DNA from: Maritalea sp051251695 | Lineage (GTDB): Bacteria > Pseudomonadota > Alphaproteobacteria > Rhizobiales > Devosiaceae | Assembly (NCBI RefSeq): GCF_051251695.1 | Contig: NZ_JBPOEU010000003.1 | Coordinates: 62,001 to 126,000, forward strand | Direction: 5' to 3' | DNA: 64,000 bases | Shown: piece after piece, positions 18,317 to 26,530 of the stretch | Position numbering within the stretch: the first letter of the stretch is position 1 | How the letters are laid out: each line of letters starts with the position of its first letter | Program-made: the position numbers and the translations under genes | Notes under the pieces: model-generated | The model's input: the letters and a program-made list of their open reading frames with translations, nothing else | What the model was told of the DNA's origin: nothing | Databases searched by the model: none

Positions 18317-19198
18317 CTATCGGCATAAGTTGAGCATTTCATTGGAGATGCCCAAAATGCTGCCTGAACGAAGACGCGCCGATTGCAATTGCTCGTGGCT
18401 TGATTGCATGGAGTTGCCCAAAGCCGTGAGTTCACGACCAACAGATTGCGCAGCTTGTTGATTTTCCGCAATAGGGCCACTCATCGTCTCGATATCTTTG
18501 ACCAGTTGGCTGACAGAACGCACCAATTCATTTAGCTGATCGCTGGTGTTTTTCGTAGCGTCGGCGTCATCAACCACACCTTTTGCCAATTCATCGCTTT
18601 CGCTGCTGCGCGTTTGCACATTTGCCAATATTTCGGCGAGCGTTTCAAGGTTCTCAGAGTTCTGCGCAGCAAAGCCTTGAATTTCGTCGGCCAATCTTTT
18701 TACCGCCGTCGCGATGATCGCAAAACCTTTGCCTTTTTCACCTGCACGCGCAGCTTCAACGCTGGCATTAAGAGAAAGCAATTGAGTTTCTCGAGCTATT
18801 TGCGAAATTGAAACAGAGGTAACCTGAACTTTTTTCACGGTTTCATCAATTGAGCCCAACGTATCTTTGAACCCGATTGCATTGTTGCTGAGGTGACCCA
18901 ATTTAACGGCACTAGCCTCAACACATGTTGCGATTTTTTCGGCACTATTGCTCAAAATCGTGCGGGTTTGGTCTGCTGTTTGTTGGGTTTCTGCCATACA
19001 AGAAGAAAGCTTATTGTTGCTTTGATCCATATTGCGCGTTGCGCCGATCGCCGCGCGTAATAACTTTGCCTGCGCTTTGCCGATATCATCCAAGTCGCCC
19101 AAAATGGTTTTCACATCAAGGGCTTCGGCGTTCAGTTTTGAAGCGCTTTGGCTAAATGCGTCAGGCTCGTTGTGATCATGGGAAAGGCGATTTTGCAT
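18317..19198 (-). CDS. Cytosolic methyl-accepting chemotaxis-like protein, short form
   Basis: A 293-residue protein with no signal peptide or membrane helix. It is mostly coiled coil with the chemoreceptor hairpin-tip region at about 135-172 (R-E-T-Q-L-L-S-L-N-A-S-V-E-A-A-R-A-G-E-K-G-K-G-F-A, split here). That region contacts CheA and CheW. It stops abruptly after N-E-M-L-N-L-C-R. As I recall, soluble alphaproteobacterial relatives continue into a further C-terminal domain of about 100 residues, so this copy may be C-terminally truncated. ATG at 19198 has GGAG 8 nt upstream. The ligand is unknown. Confidence 0.8.
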   Translation of the reverse strand: MQNRLSHDHNEPDAFSQSASKLNAEALDVKTILGDLDDIGKAQAKLLRAAIGATRNMDQSNNKLSSCMAETQQTADQTRTILSNSAEKIATCVEASAVKLGHLSNNAIGFKDTLGSIDETVKKVQVTSVSISQIARETQLLSLNASVEAARAGEKGKGFAIIATAVKRLADEIQGFAAQNSENLETLAEILANVQTRSSESDELAKGVVDDADATKNTSDQLNELVRSVSQLVKDIETMSGPIAENQQAAQSVGRELTALGNSMQSSHEQLQSARLRSGSILGISNEMLNLCR

Positions 19199-19204
19199 AG
19201 TGGT

Positions 19205-19226
19205 TTCTCCAACCGTTGCCGGAGAA
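19205..19226 (-). promoter_or_regulatory. Hairpin enclosing the chemoreceptor gene's ribosome binding site
   Basis: On the minus strand TTCTCC and GGAGAA pair across a 10-nt loop, and the GGAGAA arm is the Shine-Dalgarno sequence of the chemoreceptor-like gene (start at 19198). A 6-bp stem could damp translation initiation. This is seen by eye; the folding energy was not computed. Confidence 0.35.
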
Positions 19227-19263
19227 TGTCCCAATATAGGTAATAATTCGTTTACGAATTAGA

Positions 19264-19285
19264 GATGGGGTCAGCAAACCCCATC
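19264..19285 (-). terminator. Perfect 8-bp stem-loop after the bkd operon
   Basis: GATGGGGT, a 6-nt loop and ACCCCATC form a perfect stem 17 bp past the E2 stop. The downstream minus-strand sequence TCTAATTCG has only a weak T-run, so termination may be partial or need Rho, and read-through into the chemoreceptor-like gene is possible. Confidence 0.45.
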
Positions 19286-19301
19286 CCAAGAATTTATTGA
19301 G

Positions 19302-20555
19302 CTATGAAAAGATCATCAGTGGCGTTTCCAGCAGTGACTTGATGCGCTGAATAAATATTGCAGCGTCCCACCCATCAACAACCCGATGATCAAAACTCGA
19401 CGACAGGTTCATTTTTTGACGGGGCACAAATTTTTCGCCATCCCAATGCGGTTTGGTTTCCATTTTATTGACCCCGATAATCGCCACTTCCGGATGATTG
19501 ATCACTGGTGTGGTGACAACACCACCCATTTTGCCCAGCGAAGTAATGGTGATTGTTGAACCAATCAGTTCTTCGCGTTTGGCTGTATTTTCGCGGGCGG
19601 CTTGAGCAAGGCGCGCCACTTCGCCCGCACTTGCCCAAAGCCCAAGTGATTGCACATTTTTAACGACGGGCACCATCAGGCCGTTGTCCGTCTGTGCCGC
19701 AATGCCAATATTGACGTCTTTATGTTGATGGATAATCCCATTTTCATCATCATAATGCGCGTTAAGTCCGGGCTGATCCGCAATGGCCAAAACCATCGCT
19801 CGCATCAAAAACGGCAACAGGCTGAGCTTTTGTTGATGCGCCTCGCGTGAACCATTGAGATTTTTGCGCAAGGCTTCTAGTTCGGTCACATCGATCTCTT
19901 CCACATAGGTGATATGGGGAATACGGGATTTGGCGATGCTCATTTGCTCGGCGATTTTTCGCCTTAAGCCAATGACCTTTATCTCGCGGGTCTCAGCACC
20001 TGCTGGTTTGTTATAAGGCGAAGTTGTGATGGCGTTGGTTGATTGTAAACTCACCAAATGCCGGTCGAGATCTTCGTGGGTGACGATCCCATCTGGACCT
20101 GTGCCCTTAAACGTTGAAAGATCAATATTAAGAAACACGCCGCGTTTGCGCACCGCAGGCGAAGCCAAAAACTTGCCTTGCGGGGCCGGAGCTAATGTTT
20201 GGCGTGATGGCGAAATATCGCTTTTCTCAGAAGGTGTTGCAACTTCTTGAGAAGCTGCAACAGGTGCTGAGGAGGTATCTTCAACTTCTTCAGTAGCGTC
20301 ATCATTATCATCGCCGATAATGGTGATTTTGATGAGATCGGAGCCAACAATTACCGTGTCGCCGATTTCTGCCCCAAGCCATGAAATTGTGCCTTGCACC
20401 GGAGAGGGGATTTCAACAGTGGCTTTGTCGGTCATCACCGCGCCAATCACATCGTCTTCAGCAACCACATCGCCGACATTCACGCTCCATTCAACCAGTT
20501 CCGCTTCAGCTACACCTTCGCCCACATCGGGCAGTTTAATGACATGCGTCCCCAT
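19302..20555 (-). CDS. bkdB: Branched-chain 2-oxoacid dehydrogenase E2 (dihydrolipoyl acyltransferase)
   Basis: A 417-residue E2 core protein. A single N-terminal lipoyl domain carries Lys44 in M-T-D-K-A-T-V-E-I-P. An acidic, Ala-rich linker leads to a peripheral-subunit-binding domain at about 128-170 (A-S-P-A-V-R-K-R). The C-terminal acyltransferase domain has the active-site F-D-H-R-V-V-D-G with His390. It transfers isovaleryl, isobutyryl or 2-methylbutyryl groups to CoA. The start overlaps the E1beta stop by one base (TAATG). No E3 (lipoamide dehydrogenase) gene is visible nearby. Confidence 0.94.
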   Translation of the reverse strand: MGTHVIKLPDVGEGVAEAELVEWSVNVGDVVAEDDVIGAVMTDKATVEIPSPVQGTISWLGAEIGDTVIVGSDLIKITIIGDDNDDATEEVEDTSSAPVAASQEVATPSEKSDISPSRQTLAPAPQGKFLASPAVRKRGVFLNIDLSTFKGTGPDGIVTHEDLDRHLVSLQSTNAITTSPYNKPAGAETREIKVIGLRRKIAEQMSIAKSRIPHITYVEEIDVTELEALRKNLNGSREAHQQKLSLLPFLMRAMVLAIADQPGLNAHYDDENGIIHQHKDVNIGIAAQTDNGLMVPVVKNVQSLGLWASAGEVARLAQAARENTAKREELIGSTITITSLGKMGGVVTTPVINHPEVAIIGVNKMETKPHWDGEKFVPRQKMNLSSSFDHRVVDGWDAAIFIQRIKSLLETPLMIFS

Positions 20556-21571
20556 TATTTTGCCTCCAATGTTGCTTTAAGCGCTTTGCCCACACGTTTA
20601 GGTCCCGGGAAATAGTCCCATTCTTGAGCGTGGGGATAGGGCGTATCCCAGCCTGCAACCCGTTTGACGGGGGCCTCAAGTGAATAAAAACAATGTTGTT
20701 GCACCAAAGCGCACAGTTCTGCACCAAAGCCAGACGTAAGGGTTGCTTCGTGAACGACAACGCAGCGTCCGGTCTTTTCGACCGATTTCGTTATGGTGTC
20801 CAAATCAAGCGGCAACAAGCTGCGCAAATCAATGATTTCCGCATCAATGCCTTGTTCTTTCGCTGCTGCTTCGGCAACAAAAACCATGGTGCCATAGGCC
20901 AGAATTGTGACCTCAGTACCTGCTCTCACTATATTCGCCTTACCAATAGGCAGGCGGTAATGGCCTTCTGGAACCTCCCCCATTGGATGCTTCGCCCATG
21001 GGGTCACCGCTTCTTCGTGATGCCCATCAAACGGCCCGTTATAGAGCCTCTTAGGCTCCAAAAAAATCACTGGGTCATCGTCTTCAATCGCCGCAATCAG
21101 CAATCCTTTTGCATCATATGGATTAGACGGAATAACCGTTTTTAGTCCGCTCACATGGGTGAAAATGGCTTCAGGGCTTTGCGAGTGGGTCTGTCCACCA
21201 AAAATGCCACCGCCTGTTGGCATCCGAACAACCATCGGGCACGTAAACTCGCCGTTGGACCGATGCCGCATCCTTGCGGCTTCGGAAACAAGCTGATCAT
21301 AGGCGGGGAGTACATAGTCGGCGAACTGAATTTCAATGCAGGGGCGTTTTCCGTAGGTCGCCATGCCAATGCCAGCACCGACAATGGCGCTTTCATTGAT
21401 CGGCGCATCAAAACACCGTTCCTTACCATATTTTTGCTGAAGACCATGGGTGCAACGGAATACGCCGCCGAAATAGCCAACATCCTCGCCAAAGACGACC
21501 ACGTCTTCGTCTTGGCCCATTTTCACGTCCATCGCATCGCGGATGGCCTCAATCATTGTCATACGTGCCAT
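20555..21571 (-). CDS. bkdA2: Branched-chain 2-oxoacid dehydrogenase E1 beta subunit
   Basis: A 338-residue transketolase-like beta subunit. It has the early G-E-D-V-G-Y-F-G-G-V-F-R segment, P-I-N-E-S-A-I-V-G-A-G-I-G and a C-terminal transketolase domain ending in G-W-D-T-P-Y-P-H. With E1alpha it forms the thiamine-diphosphate heterotetramer that decarboxylates the 2-oxoacids of leucine, isoleucine and valine. It starts 3 nt after the E1alpha stop. The R-C-T-H-G-L and G-W-D-T-P motifs fit the branched-chain rather than the pyruvate enzyme. Confidence 0.94.
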   Translation of the reverse strand: MARMTMIEAIRDAMDVKMGQDEDVVVFGEDVGYFGGVFRCTHGLQQKYGKERCFDAPINESAIVGAGIGMATYGKRPCIEIQFADYVLPAYDQLVSEAARMRHRSNGEFTCPMVVRMPTGGGIFGGQTHSQSPEAIFTHVSGLKTVIPSNPYDAKGLLIAAIEDDDPVIFLEPKRLYNGPFDGHHEEAVTPWAKHPMGEVPEGHYRLPIGKANIVRAGTEVTILAYGTMVFVAEAAAKEQGIDAEIIDLRSLLPLDLDTITKSVEKTGRCVVVHEATLTSGFGAELCALVQQHCFYSLEAPVKRVAGWDTPYPHAQEWDYFPGPKRVGKALKATLEAK

Positions 21572-21574
21572 GAT

Positions 21575-22843
21575 TTAGCCCTGCCTCTCAAATTCAATGC
21601 GCTGACGCACCAAATGCTCGGGCATTTCTTTATAAACGCCTTCAAACATTTTCTCTGCACCTGGGCCATGTCCCTTATTCAGGGTGCCATATTTTTCTGC
21701 TTCTTTTTGGGTCGCGATTATTTCGCTCTCGATCTGAGCTTGGGCTTGAACGTGGCGCTCCTCGGTCCAATCGGAACTTGCGATTAGATGCCTTTTTAAC
21801 CGCTCAATCGGGTCACCCAAAGGCCATGCATCGGACTCCATTTGTGGTCGATAGGCGCTGGGATCATCCGATGTGGAGTGGGCTGCAACCCGATATGTCA
21901 CCCACTCAATCAGCGTGGGACCAAGGTTTTTACGAGCCCGTTCGGTGGCCCATTTTGAAGCAGCCAATACGGCCAAATAGTCATTGCCGTCGACCCGGAT
22001 CGAAGGGAACCCATAGCCAAGGGCACGGGCGGCAAATGTGGTGTTTTGACTGCCAGCAATCGCGTTTGAAGAAGAAATCGCCCATTGGTTATTGACGATG
22101 TTCATCACAACCGGGGGTCTATAAACTGATGCAAAAAGCATACCGGAGTGAAAGTCTGTTTCCGCGGTTGACCCATCGCCGATCCATGCGGAGGCGATTT
22201 TGTCATCGCCGGAAATCGCAGATGCCATTGCCCAGCCAACAGCTTGAATATATTGGGTACCTAAATTGCCTGAAATGGTGAAAAACCCATGTTCTTTATA
22301 TGAATAAAGAGCAGGCAATTGATGGCCATCAAGCGGGTCTTTTTCGTTCGAATAGATTTGGCACATCATATCGAACAAGGATGCTTCAGCCGCAATCAGC
22401 AATCCCTGTTGGCGGTAGGTGGGAAAGTTCATATCGCCGGGCTTCAACATGCGCTGGAAGCCGGTGGCGATGGCTTCTTCACCCGTGCATTGAACGTAAA
22501 ACGATGTTTTGCCCTGCCGCTGCGCGGTTTGCATTCGTTGATCAAAAGTGCGCGTGACCATCATGTCTTTAAGGCCGCGCATCATTGTTTCATTGTTGAG
22601 GTCGTCCCCCAAATAGTCAGCCCATGGGCCAACTGCTTCCCCATTTCGGTCCAACACCCGCACAATGGAATAGGCCATGTCGCGCATGTCCTCTGCCTTC
22701 GTATCGATGTCAGGGCAGCGGGTGGCACCGGCCTGCGGGATATTGATGTGGGAGAAATCTGGCTTGTCGCCCGGACGCCCCGGAGGTTCCGGGATGTGAA
22801 TGCTGAGCGGGCCTTTTGACCCTTTGTTGTCCTGTTCCGCCAT
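21575..22843 (-). CDS. bkdA1: Branched-chain 2-oxoacid dehydrogenase E1 alpha subunit
   Basis: A 422-residue subunit with the thiamine-diphosphate motif running from G-D-G (222-224) to N-N (251-252). The long N-terminal extension rich in Pro and Gly (about 1-60), and the Y-R-Q-Q-G-L-L segment, are typical of bacterial branched-chain E1alpha. The chosen ATG at 22843 is preceded by GGAGG with 4-nt spacing; a longer in-frame form to 22873 adds nothing recognisable. It is the first gene of the bkd operon, divergent from an Lrp-type regulator that probably activates it. Confidence 0.94.
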   Translation of the reverse strand: MAEQDNKGSKGPLSIHIPEPPGRPGDKPDFSHINIPQAGATRCPDIDTKAEDMRDMAYSIVRVLDRNGEAVGPWADYLGDDLNNETMMRGLKDMMVTRTFDQRMQTAQRQGKTSFYVQCTGEEAIATGFQRMLKPGDMNFPTYRQQGLLIAAEASLFDMMCQIYSNEKDPLDGHQLPALYSYKEHGFFTISGNLGTQYIQAVGWAMASAISGDDKIASAWIGDGSTAETDFHSGMLFASVYRPPVVMNIVNNQWAISSSNAIAGSQNTTFAARALGYGFPSIRVDGNDYLAVLAASKWATERARKNLGPTLIEWVTYRVAAHSTSDDPSAYRPQMESDAWPLGDPIERLKRHLIASSDWTEERHVQAQAQIESEIIATQKEAEKYGTLNKGHGPGAEKMFEGVYKEMPEHLVRQRIEFERQG

Positions 22844-22957
22844 AATTCCTCCAAGCCCGCCGCTTTGGATCACGCATTGTGACCAAAATCTGCGCCAATT
22901 TAGGGGAGTTGAATGTCAGTAATCCGACGTCATTTATCCTTAGCTCCCCCACACAAG

Positions 22958-23036
22958 CATTATTGCGCAATGTGAACGCGCTTTTTCACTAAAGTTCAGC
23001 ATACAAATGCAAGTTTTTGGCTATTATGGCCAAAAA
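22958..23036. promoter_or_regulatory. Palindromes between bkdA1 and its Lrp regulator, candidate BkdR sites
   Basis: TTTTTGGC and GCCAAAAA form a perfect 8-bp inverted repeat with a 7-bp centre at 23014-23036, ending 25 bp before the regulator start at 23062. A perfect palindrome ATTGCGCAAT lies at 22962-22971. BkdR-type Lrp proteins act from this divergent region in other bacteria, so these are the likeliest contact sites. Position and symmetry are the only evidence. Confidence 0.4.
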
Positions 23037-23061
23037 TGATAGGTCAAACAGGAATAAACTA

Positions 23062-23529
23062 ATGCTAGATGCTATTGATAGAAAGATAATCTCTATATTG
23101 CAGCAAGAGGGGCGGATTCGCACGATTGATTTGGCTGAAAAGGTTGGACTGTCGCCCACGCCCTGTGCCCGGCGCATTGTCAAGCTTGAGGAAGATGGCG
23201 TTATTACGGGCTATACCGCAACGGTAAACCAGGATCGTTTGGGATTGCCCATTTCCATTTTCGTTTCAGTGGAGTTGGAAAATCAGGGCGCGGAAGCACT
23301 AGCGCGGTTTGAAAGCGAGGTAATCACTTTTGAAGAAATCATGGAGTGTTTCATCATGACCGGCTCGCAAGATTTTCTGATGCGGGTGGTGGCAGCTGAT
23401 CTGGCGTCCTATGAACAATTTTTGCAGGATAAACTCACCAGAGTTCCCGGCATCCGCATGATCCGCTCTCGTTTTGCGCTGCGCCGGATTGTTAAGCGCA
23501 ACAGGTTGCCAGACCTTTCCGGATCATAA
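23062..23529 (+). CDS. bkdR: Lrp/AsnC family regulator of the bkd operon
   Basis: A 155-residue Lrp-type protein. The N-terminal helix-turn-helix spans about residues 3-50 (L-D-A-I-D-R-K-I, then G-L-S-P-T-P-C-A-R-R-I). The C-terminal RAM domain contains G-S-Q-D-F-L-M-R-V, the usual ligand-site turn. The P-C-A-R-R-I recognition helix and divergent position match BkdR regulators, which respond to branched-chain amino acids. ATG at 23062 has AGGA 8 nt upstream; longer in-frame starts at 23017 or 23026 would run through the inverted repeat. Confidence 0.88.
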   Translation: MLDAIDRKIISILQQEGRIRTIDLAEKVGLSPTPCARRIVKLEEDGVITGYTATVNQDRLGLPISIFVSVELENQGAEALARFESEVITFEEIMECFIMTGSQDFLMRVVAADLASYEQFLQDKLTRVPGIRMIRSRFALRRIVKRNRLPDLSGS

Positions 23530-23870
23530 ACCAATCCAACGAATTCCCAACGCACGACATTGATAATTGTGTAAAATGCCTAAGCACATGCCAAGGCATG
23601 CGAACAATTTTTGTTTTTTTACTTGAAGTCTTAGGTGTAGTGCATATATAACACACCAATACAGTAATGCGAGATCGCGGCGGTGTGGGATTGGAGAAAA
23701 TTGACTCTAGCCCCCGTGTTGCCTCATAATCTTTGCTACTGTTCAGGTGATCAGTGTCTGCCAACCCTTTGTCACAATTGGTTGTTAGGAAACGCTGATC
23801 TAAACACGGTCAAGCCGCTTTGGTCTTTGAAAATGGCCAGCGCTTTTTTGAATTTGGGAAGCCGTCAATC
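23530..23870. other. Non-coding gap with a weak hairpin and one promoter
   Basis: No credible gene is seen in this 341-bp gap. A CATGC-CAAG-GCATG hairpin at 23587-23600 precedes a T-rich stretch by about 6 nt and may end the regulator transcript. The right part holds the promoter-like element at 23701-23730 and a leader of about 130 nt before the exported protein gene. Confidence 0.5.
23701..23730 (+). promoter_or_regulatory. Sigma-70-type promoter for the exported protein gene
   Basis: TTGACT (23701-23706) and CATAAT (23725-23730) are separated by 18 bp, each one mismatch from the vegetative consensus. Transcription would begin near 23737, giving a leader of about 134 nt to the ATG at 23871. 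Confidence 0.45.
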
Positions 23871-25727
23871 ATGCAAAATACTAAATCTCGTGGGGCAAAT
23901 GGCCTCAAAACCATCCTGCTGGCAGGGGTCGCGACCTTAGCTCTTGGTGCAAATGTTACATTGGCGCAGGACAGCAATACGTCGACGCCAACAACCAAGT
24001 CTGAAACCCTAACCTCTTCAGCTGTTAAGTTTAGCTTAGACGTCGGCGCGATCGATGTGGTTGAATCTAATGTAGATGCAGAGACAATTCGCAGCATCAT
24101 TTCAGGCGAATTGGTTGAAAACGCACAAGCCTTGGCAGGATTGACTGCAAAAAGCATCTTCATCCCTGAAATCAAAGTAACCTACAACGTTGAAGTTGAT
24201 GGCGAAGCGACAGACAGTGTTTTTACTTTCAAAAACATTGCATTGACCAATGTGAAGAACGGTATCGCGCAAACCGCATCAATGGAAACGATTGATGGCA
24301 CAATCAAGCCGCCTAAAGGGTCTCTGGACGCAGAATTGATCAGCGACATGGACGACGATAAGGTCAAATTTAGTTTTGGCCAATCAACCATCACTCAATT
24401 CAATCTTGGTGCTTTGCTAAACGCATATGGGCTGATCACCCCAAGTAGCAATGAAATGGTGCGGGTCTATCAAGATTACATCGTTGCTGGCGGCACATTG
24501 GATGCAGGGCCACTCCATTGCGATATCGGCAAATACCAGTCAGGTGAATACCGCGCCCGGGCGATGAAAGTATCTTACCCTGAGCTAATGGTTTTGGCGA
24601 CGGAAATGGAGACCAACGATAATCCTTCACCTGACCAAATCGTCAAGTTTTTGGATTTCTACGCGGATATGCTTTACGCATTCGAATCTTCACCAGTAAC
24701 ATTTGACGGTCTAACATGTGCTGGCGAAAAAGACGGTACTGCGGTTGACATTAAAATGGGTGAAACCGTGATGGGCGCCATGGGCAACGGCGTTTATCCA
24801 GAGATCTCAATCAGCGATCTGGAAGTTAAAGTCTCAGGCGAAGACAATGTTGACTTTAAACTCGGCAATTTCACCGTCAAGCAAATCGATTTCGCACCAA
24901 CCGTCGCGGCTTACAGAGCCATCGAAGACATTTCGGCGCTTGACAAAGATTGGTTTGAAGAAAATTTCCGCACATTTATTCCAGCCTTTGACGGGTTCTC
25001 CATGTCGGGTTTCTTTGCGGACGTGCCGGATGGAGATTCAGGTGAGCAAGTTGTCGTTGAAATAGAAAATTTTGACGTTAGTCTTCACAATTATGTAAAT
25101 GGTATTCCAGCAGACATCTCACTTTCTGCAGCTGGTCTAAAAGTTGACTTGCCGAAAAACTCAGGCGAAAAAAGCGTTAAGCAATTACGGGACTTGGGCC
25201 TTGAGCGTATTAATGTGGGTTACGATGTGACCTTAAATTGGGACGAAGCTACCCAAGTTATTAATGTGGCACGGCTGATGTTTACCGGTGAAAAACTGGG
25301 TACTGTTGACGTGTCAGGCCAGTTGGTTGGCGCAAGCAAAGAATTGTTTGCCACTGACCCACAAATGGCAATGATCGCTGCGCTAGGGCTTGGCATTAAA
25401 GAGTTGGACATGAATTTGGACAACCAAGGCTTCCTTGATATTGCTTTAGCGCAAGCTGCCGCAGAACAAGGTGCGCCAGTTGACGCATTCCAAACTCAAA
25501 TCTCAGCGCTTGCAAAAGGCATGATTGTTGGGCTGCTGGGCGGTGTTGATCAAGCGGTTGATCTTGGCGATGCGGTTTCCGGTTTCCTTTCTGGTGATGC
25601 CAAGAAGGTAAACATCAAAGTCACTTCAAAATCTGCAAGTGGTGTTGGTGCGCCGCAAGTGATGGCGTTGCAATCTGATCCAACTAAGGTTCTTGAATTG
25701 GTTGATATCCAATCAAGCGCTCAATAA
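23871..25727 (+). CDS. Exported protein of unknown function, 618 residues
   Basis: I do not recognise this family. A signal peptide is clear: basic start (residues 1-13), hydrophobic core L-L-A-G-V-A-T-L-A-L-G-A and probable cleavage after T-L-A (about residue 33). The mature protein is acidic, rich in Asp, Val, Ser and Thr. It contains recurring strand-turn segments of the kind F-K-L-G-N-F-T-V-K-Q-I-D and I-E-N-F-D-V-S-L, suggesting a long beta-rich fold. Two Cys (in L-H-C-D and L-T-C-A) could form a disulfide. It has its own promoter and terminator, so it is monocistronic between bkdR and the leucine operon. The ATG at 23871 has only a weak ribosome site. Confidence 0.85.
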   Translation: MQNTKSRGANGLKTILLAGVATLALGANVTLAQDSNTSTPTTKSETLTSSAVKFSLDVGAIDVVESNVDAETIRSIISGELVENAQALAGLTAKSIFIPEIKVTYNVEVDGEATDSVFTFKNIALTNVKNGIAQTASMETIDGTIKPPKGSLDAELISDMDDDKVKFSFGQSTITQFNLGALLNAYGLITPSSNEMVRVYQDYIVAGGTLDAGPLHCDIGKYQSGEYRARAMKVSYPELMVLATEMETNDNPSPDQIVKFLDFYADMLYAFESSPVTFDGLTCAGEKDGTAVDIKMGETVMGAMGNGVYPEISISDLEVKVSGEDNVDFKLGNFTVKQIDFAPTVAAYRAIEDISALDKDWFEENFRTFIPAFDGFSMSGFFADVPDGDSGEQVVVEIENFDVSLHNYVNGIPADISLSAAGLKVDLPKNSGEKSVKQLRDLGLERINVGYDVTLNWDEATQVINVARLMFTGEKLGTVDVSGQLVGASKELFATDPQMAMIAALGLGIKELDMNLDNQGFLDIALAQAAAEQGAPVDAFQTQISALAKGMIVGLLGGVDQAVDLGDAVSGFLSGDAKKVNIKVTSKSASGVGAPQVMALQSDPTKVLELVDIQSSAQ

Positions 25728-25753
25728 GCCAAATAGGCTTTAAGAAAAATTTG

Positions 25754-25784
25754 AAGGCCGCCCTGAAAGGGGCGGCTTTTTTTG
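25754..25784 (+). terminator. Rho-independent terminator after the exported protein gene
   Basis: GCCGCCC (25757-25763) pairs with GGGCGGC (25770-25776) across a 6-nt loop, followed directly by seven T residues. It lies about 30 bp after the stop codon and isolates this gene from the TetR-led operon. Confidence 0.93.
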
Positions 25785-25860
25785 TTGGATGCCCCTACTT
25801 TTTGTATTCAAACTCAAGCTTACTCAACACCATTTGTGTTTAACCAACTTCCGTGTTAAA

Positions 25861-25878
25861 TAAACGAACGTTCATTTA
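25861..25878. promoter_or_regulatory. TetR operator candidate upstream of the leucine operon
   Basis: TAAACGAACGTTCATTTA is an 18-bp palindrome broken at one base pair only, placed 41 bp before the TetR gene start. TetR dimers typically bind such sites next to their own gene, so it probably gives autoregulation and control of the whole downstream leucine catabolic operon. Confidence 0.6.
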
Positions 25879-25919
25879 ATTCGTGTGTGGAATACACAGT
25901 GAGAAGGTGATGAAATAGT

Positions 25920-26516
25920 ATGGCGCGAACCGCAGGTTCAAACGGGCAAGAAACGGCATCTCGTATTGATGATGTTGCGCTAAGTTTGTTTGCGCAAAAG
26001 GGTTATGCCGCTGTATCCATGCGTGAAATCGCAAGGGAAGTTGGCGTACAAGCTGGCGCGCTTTATAATTACAGCCCCAACAAGCAAGATTTGCTCGCGC
26101 GCTTGATGAGCGAGCATATGGATGATTTGCTTGAGGCTTGGCACAAAGAAAACCAGGACAACTTTTCGCCAATTGATGCGCTTAAGGCTTTTGTCCTGTT
26201 CCACATTCGCTATCACGTGTCGCGTCCAGACCATGTTTTCATTTCCTATATGGAACTGCGCAATCTAGAGCCGGATAATTTCAAAAAAATTGAAGCACTG
26301 CGCCGCCAATATGAGCAAGAACTAAAACTCATTCTGGAGCGCGGGCAAAAGGACGCCAGCTTTAACATTGCCGATGTACACGTCGCAGCAATGGCCATTT
26401 TGGCGCAACTGACCGGCGTCACCACTTGGTATCGCGCCAAGGGGCGCCTTAGCCAAACAACAATCGAAGACATTTACATTCAGCTTGTGTGCCAAAGCGT
26501 TGGTGTGCATTCATAA
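25920..26516 (+). CDS. TetR family regulator of leucine catabolism
   Basis: A 198-residue TetR protein. The helix-turn-helix lies at about residues 15-57 (A-L-S-L-F-A-Q-K-G-Y, S-M-R-E-I-A-R-E-V-G-V, A-L-Y-N-Y). The C-terminal ligand domain has no family-specific motif that I can name. Its stop lies 14 bp before the isovaleryl-CoA dehydrogenase gene, so it is the first gene of the leucine operon and likely senses an acyl-CoA of that pathway. Many proteobacteria use a MerR-type LiuR here, so the use of TetR is a local variation. Confidence 0.88.
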   Translation: MARTAGSNGQETASRIDDVALSLFAQKGYAAVSMREIAREVGVQAGALYNYSPNKQDLLARLMSEHMDDLLEAWHKENQDNFSPIDALKAFVLFHIRYHVSRPDHVFISYMELRNLEPDNFKKIEALRRQYEQELKLILERGQKDASFNIADVHVAAMAILAQLTGVTTWYRAKGRLSQTTIEDIYIQLVCQSVGVHS

Positions 26517-26530
26517 AAGGAAATTTAGCC

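Noticed and set aside
18223..18480. A frame overlapping the 3' end of the chemoreceptor-like gene that might be its frameshifted C-terminus
   Set aside because: Its sequence does not resemble the C-terminal domain expected from relatives, and most of it lies antisense to nothing but in a shifted frame of the coding part; better explained as a chance frame.
23587..23600. CATGC-CAAG-GCATG hairpin as a firm terminator of bkdR
   Set aside because: Stem of only 5 bp, and the T-rich stretch is not adjacent; kept only as a remark.
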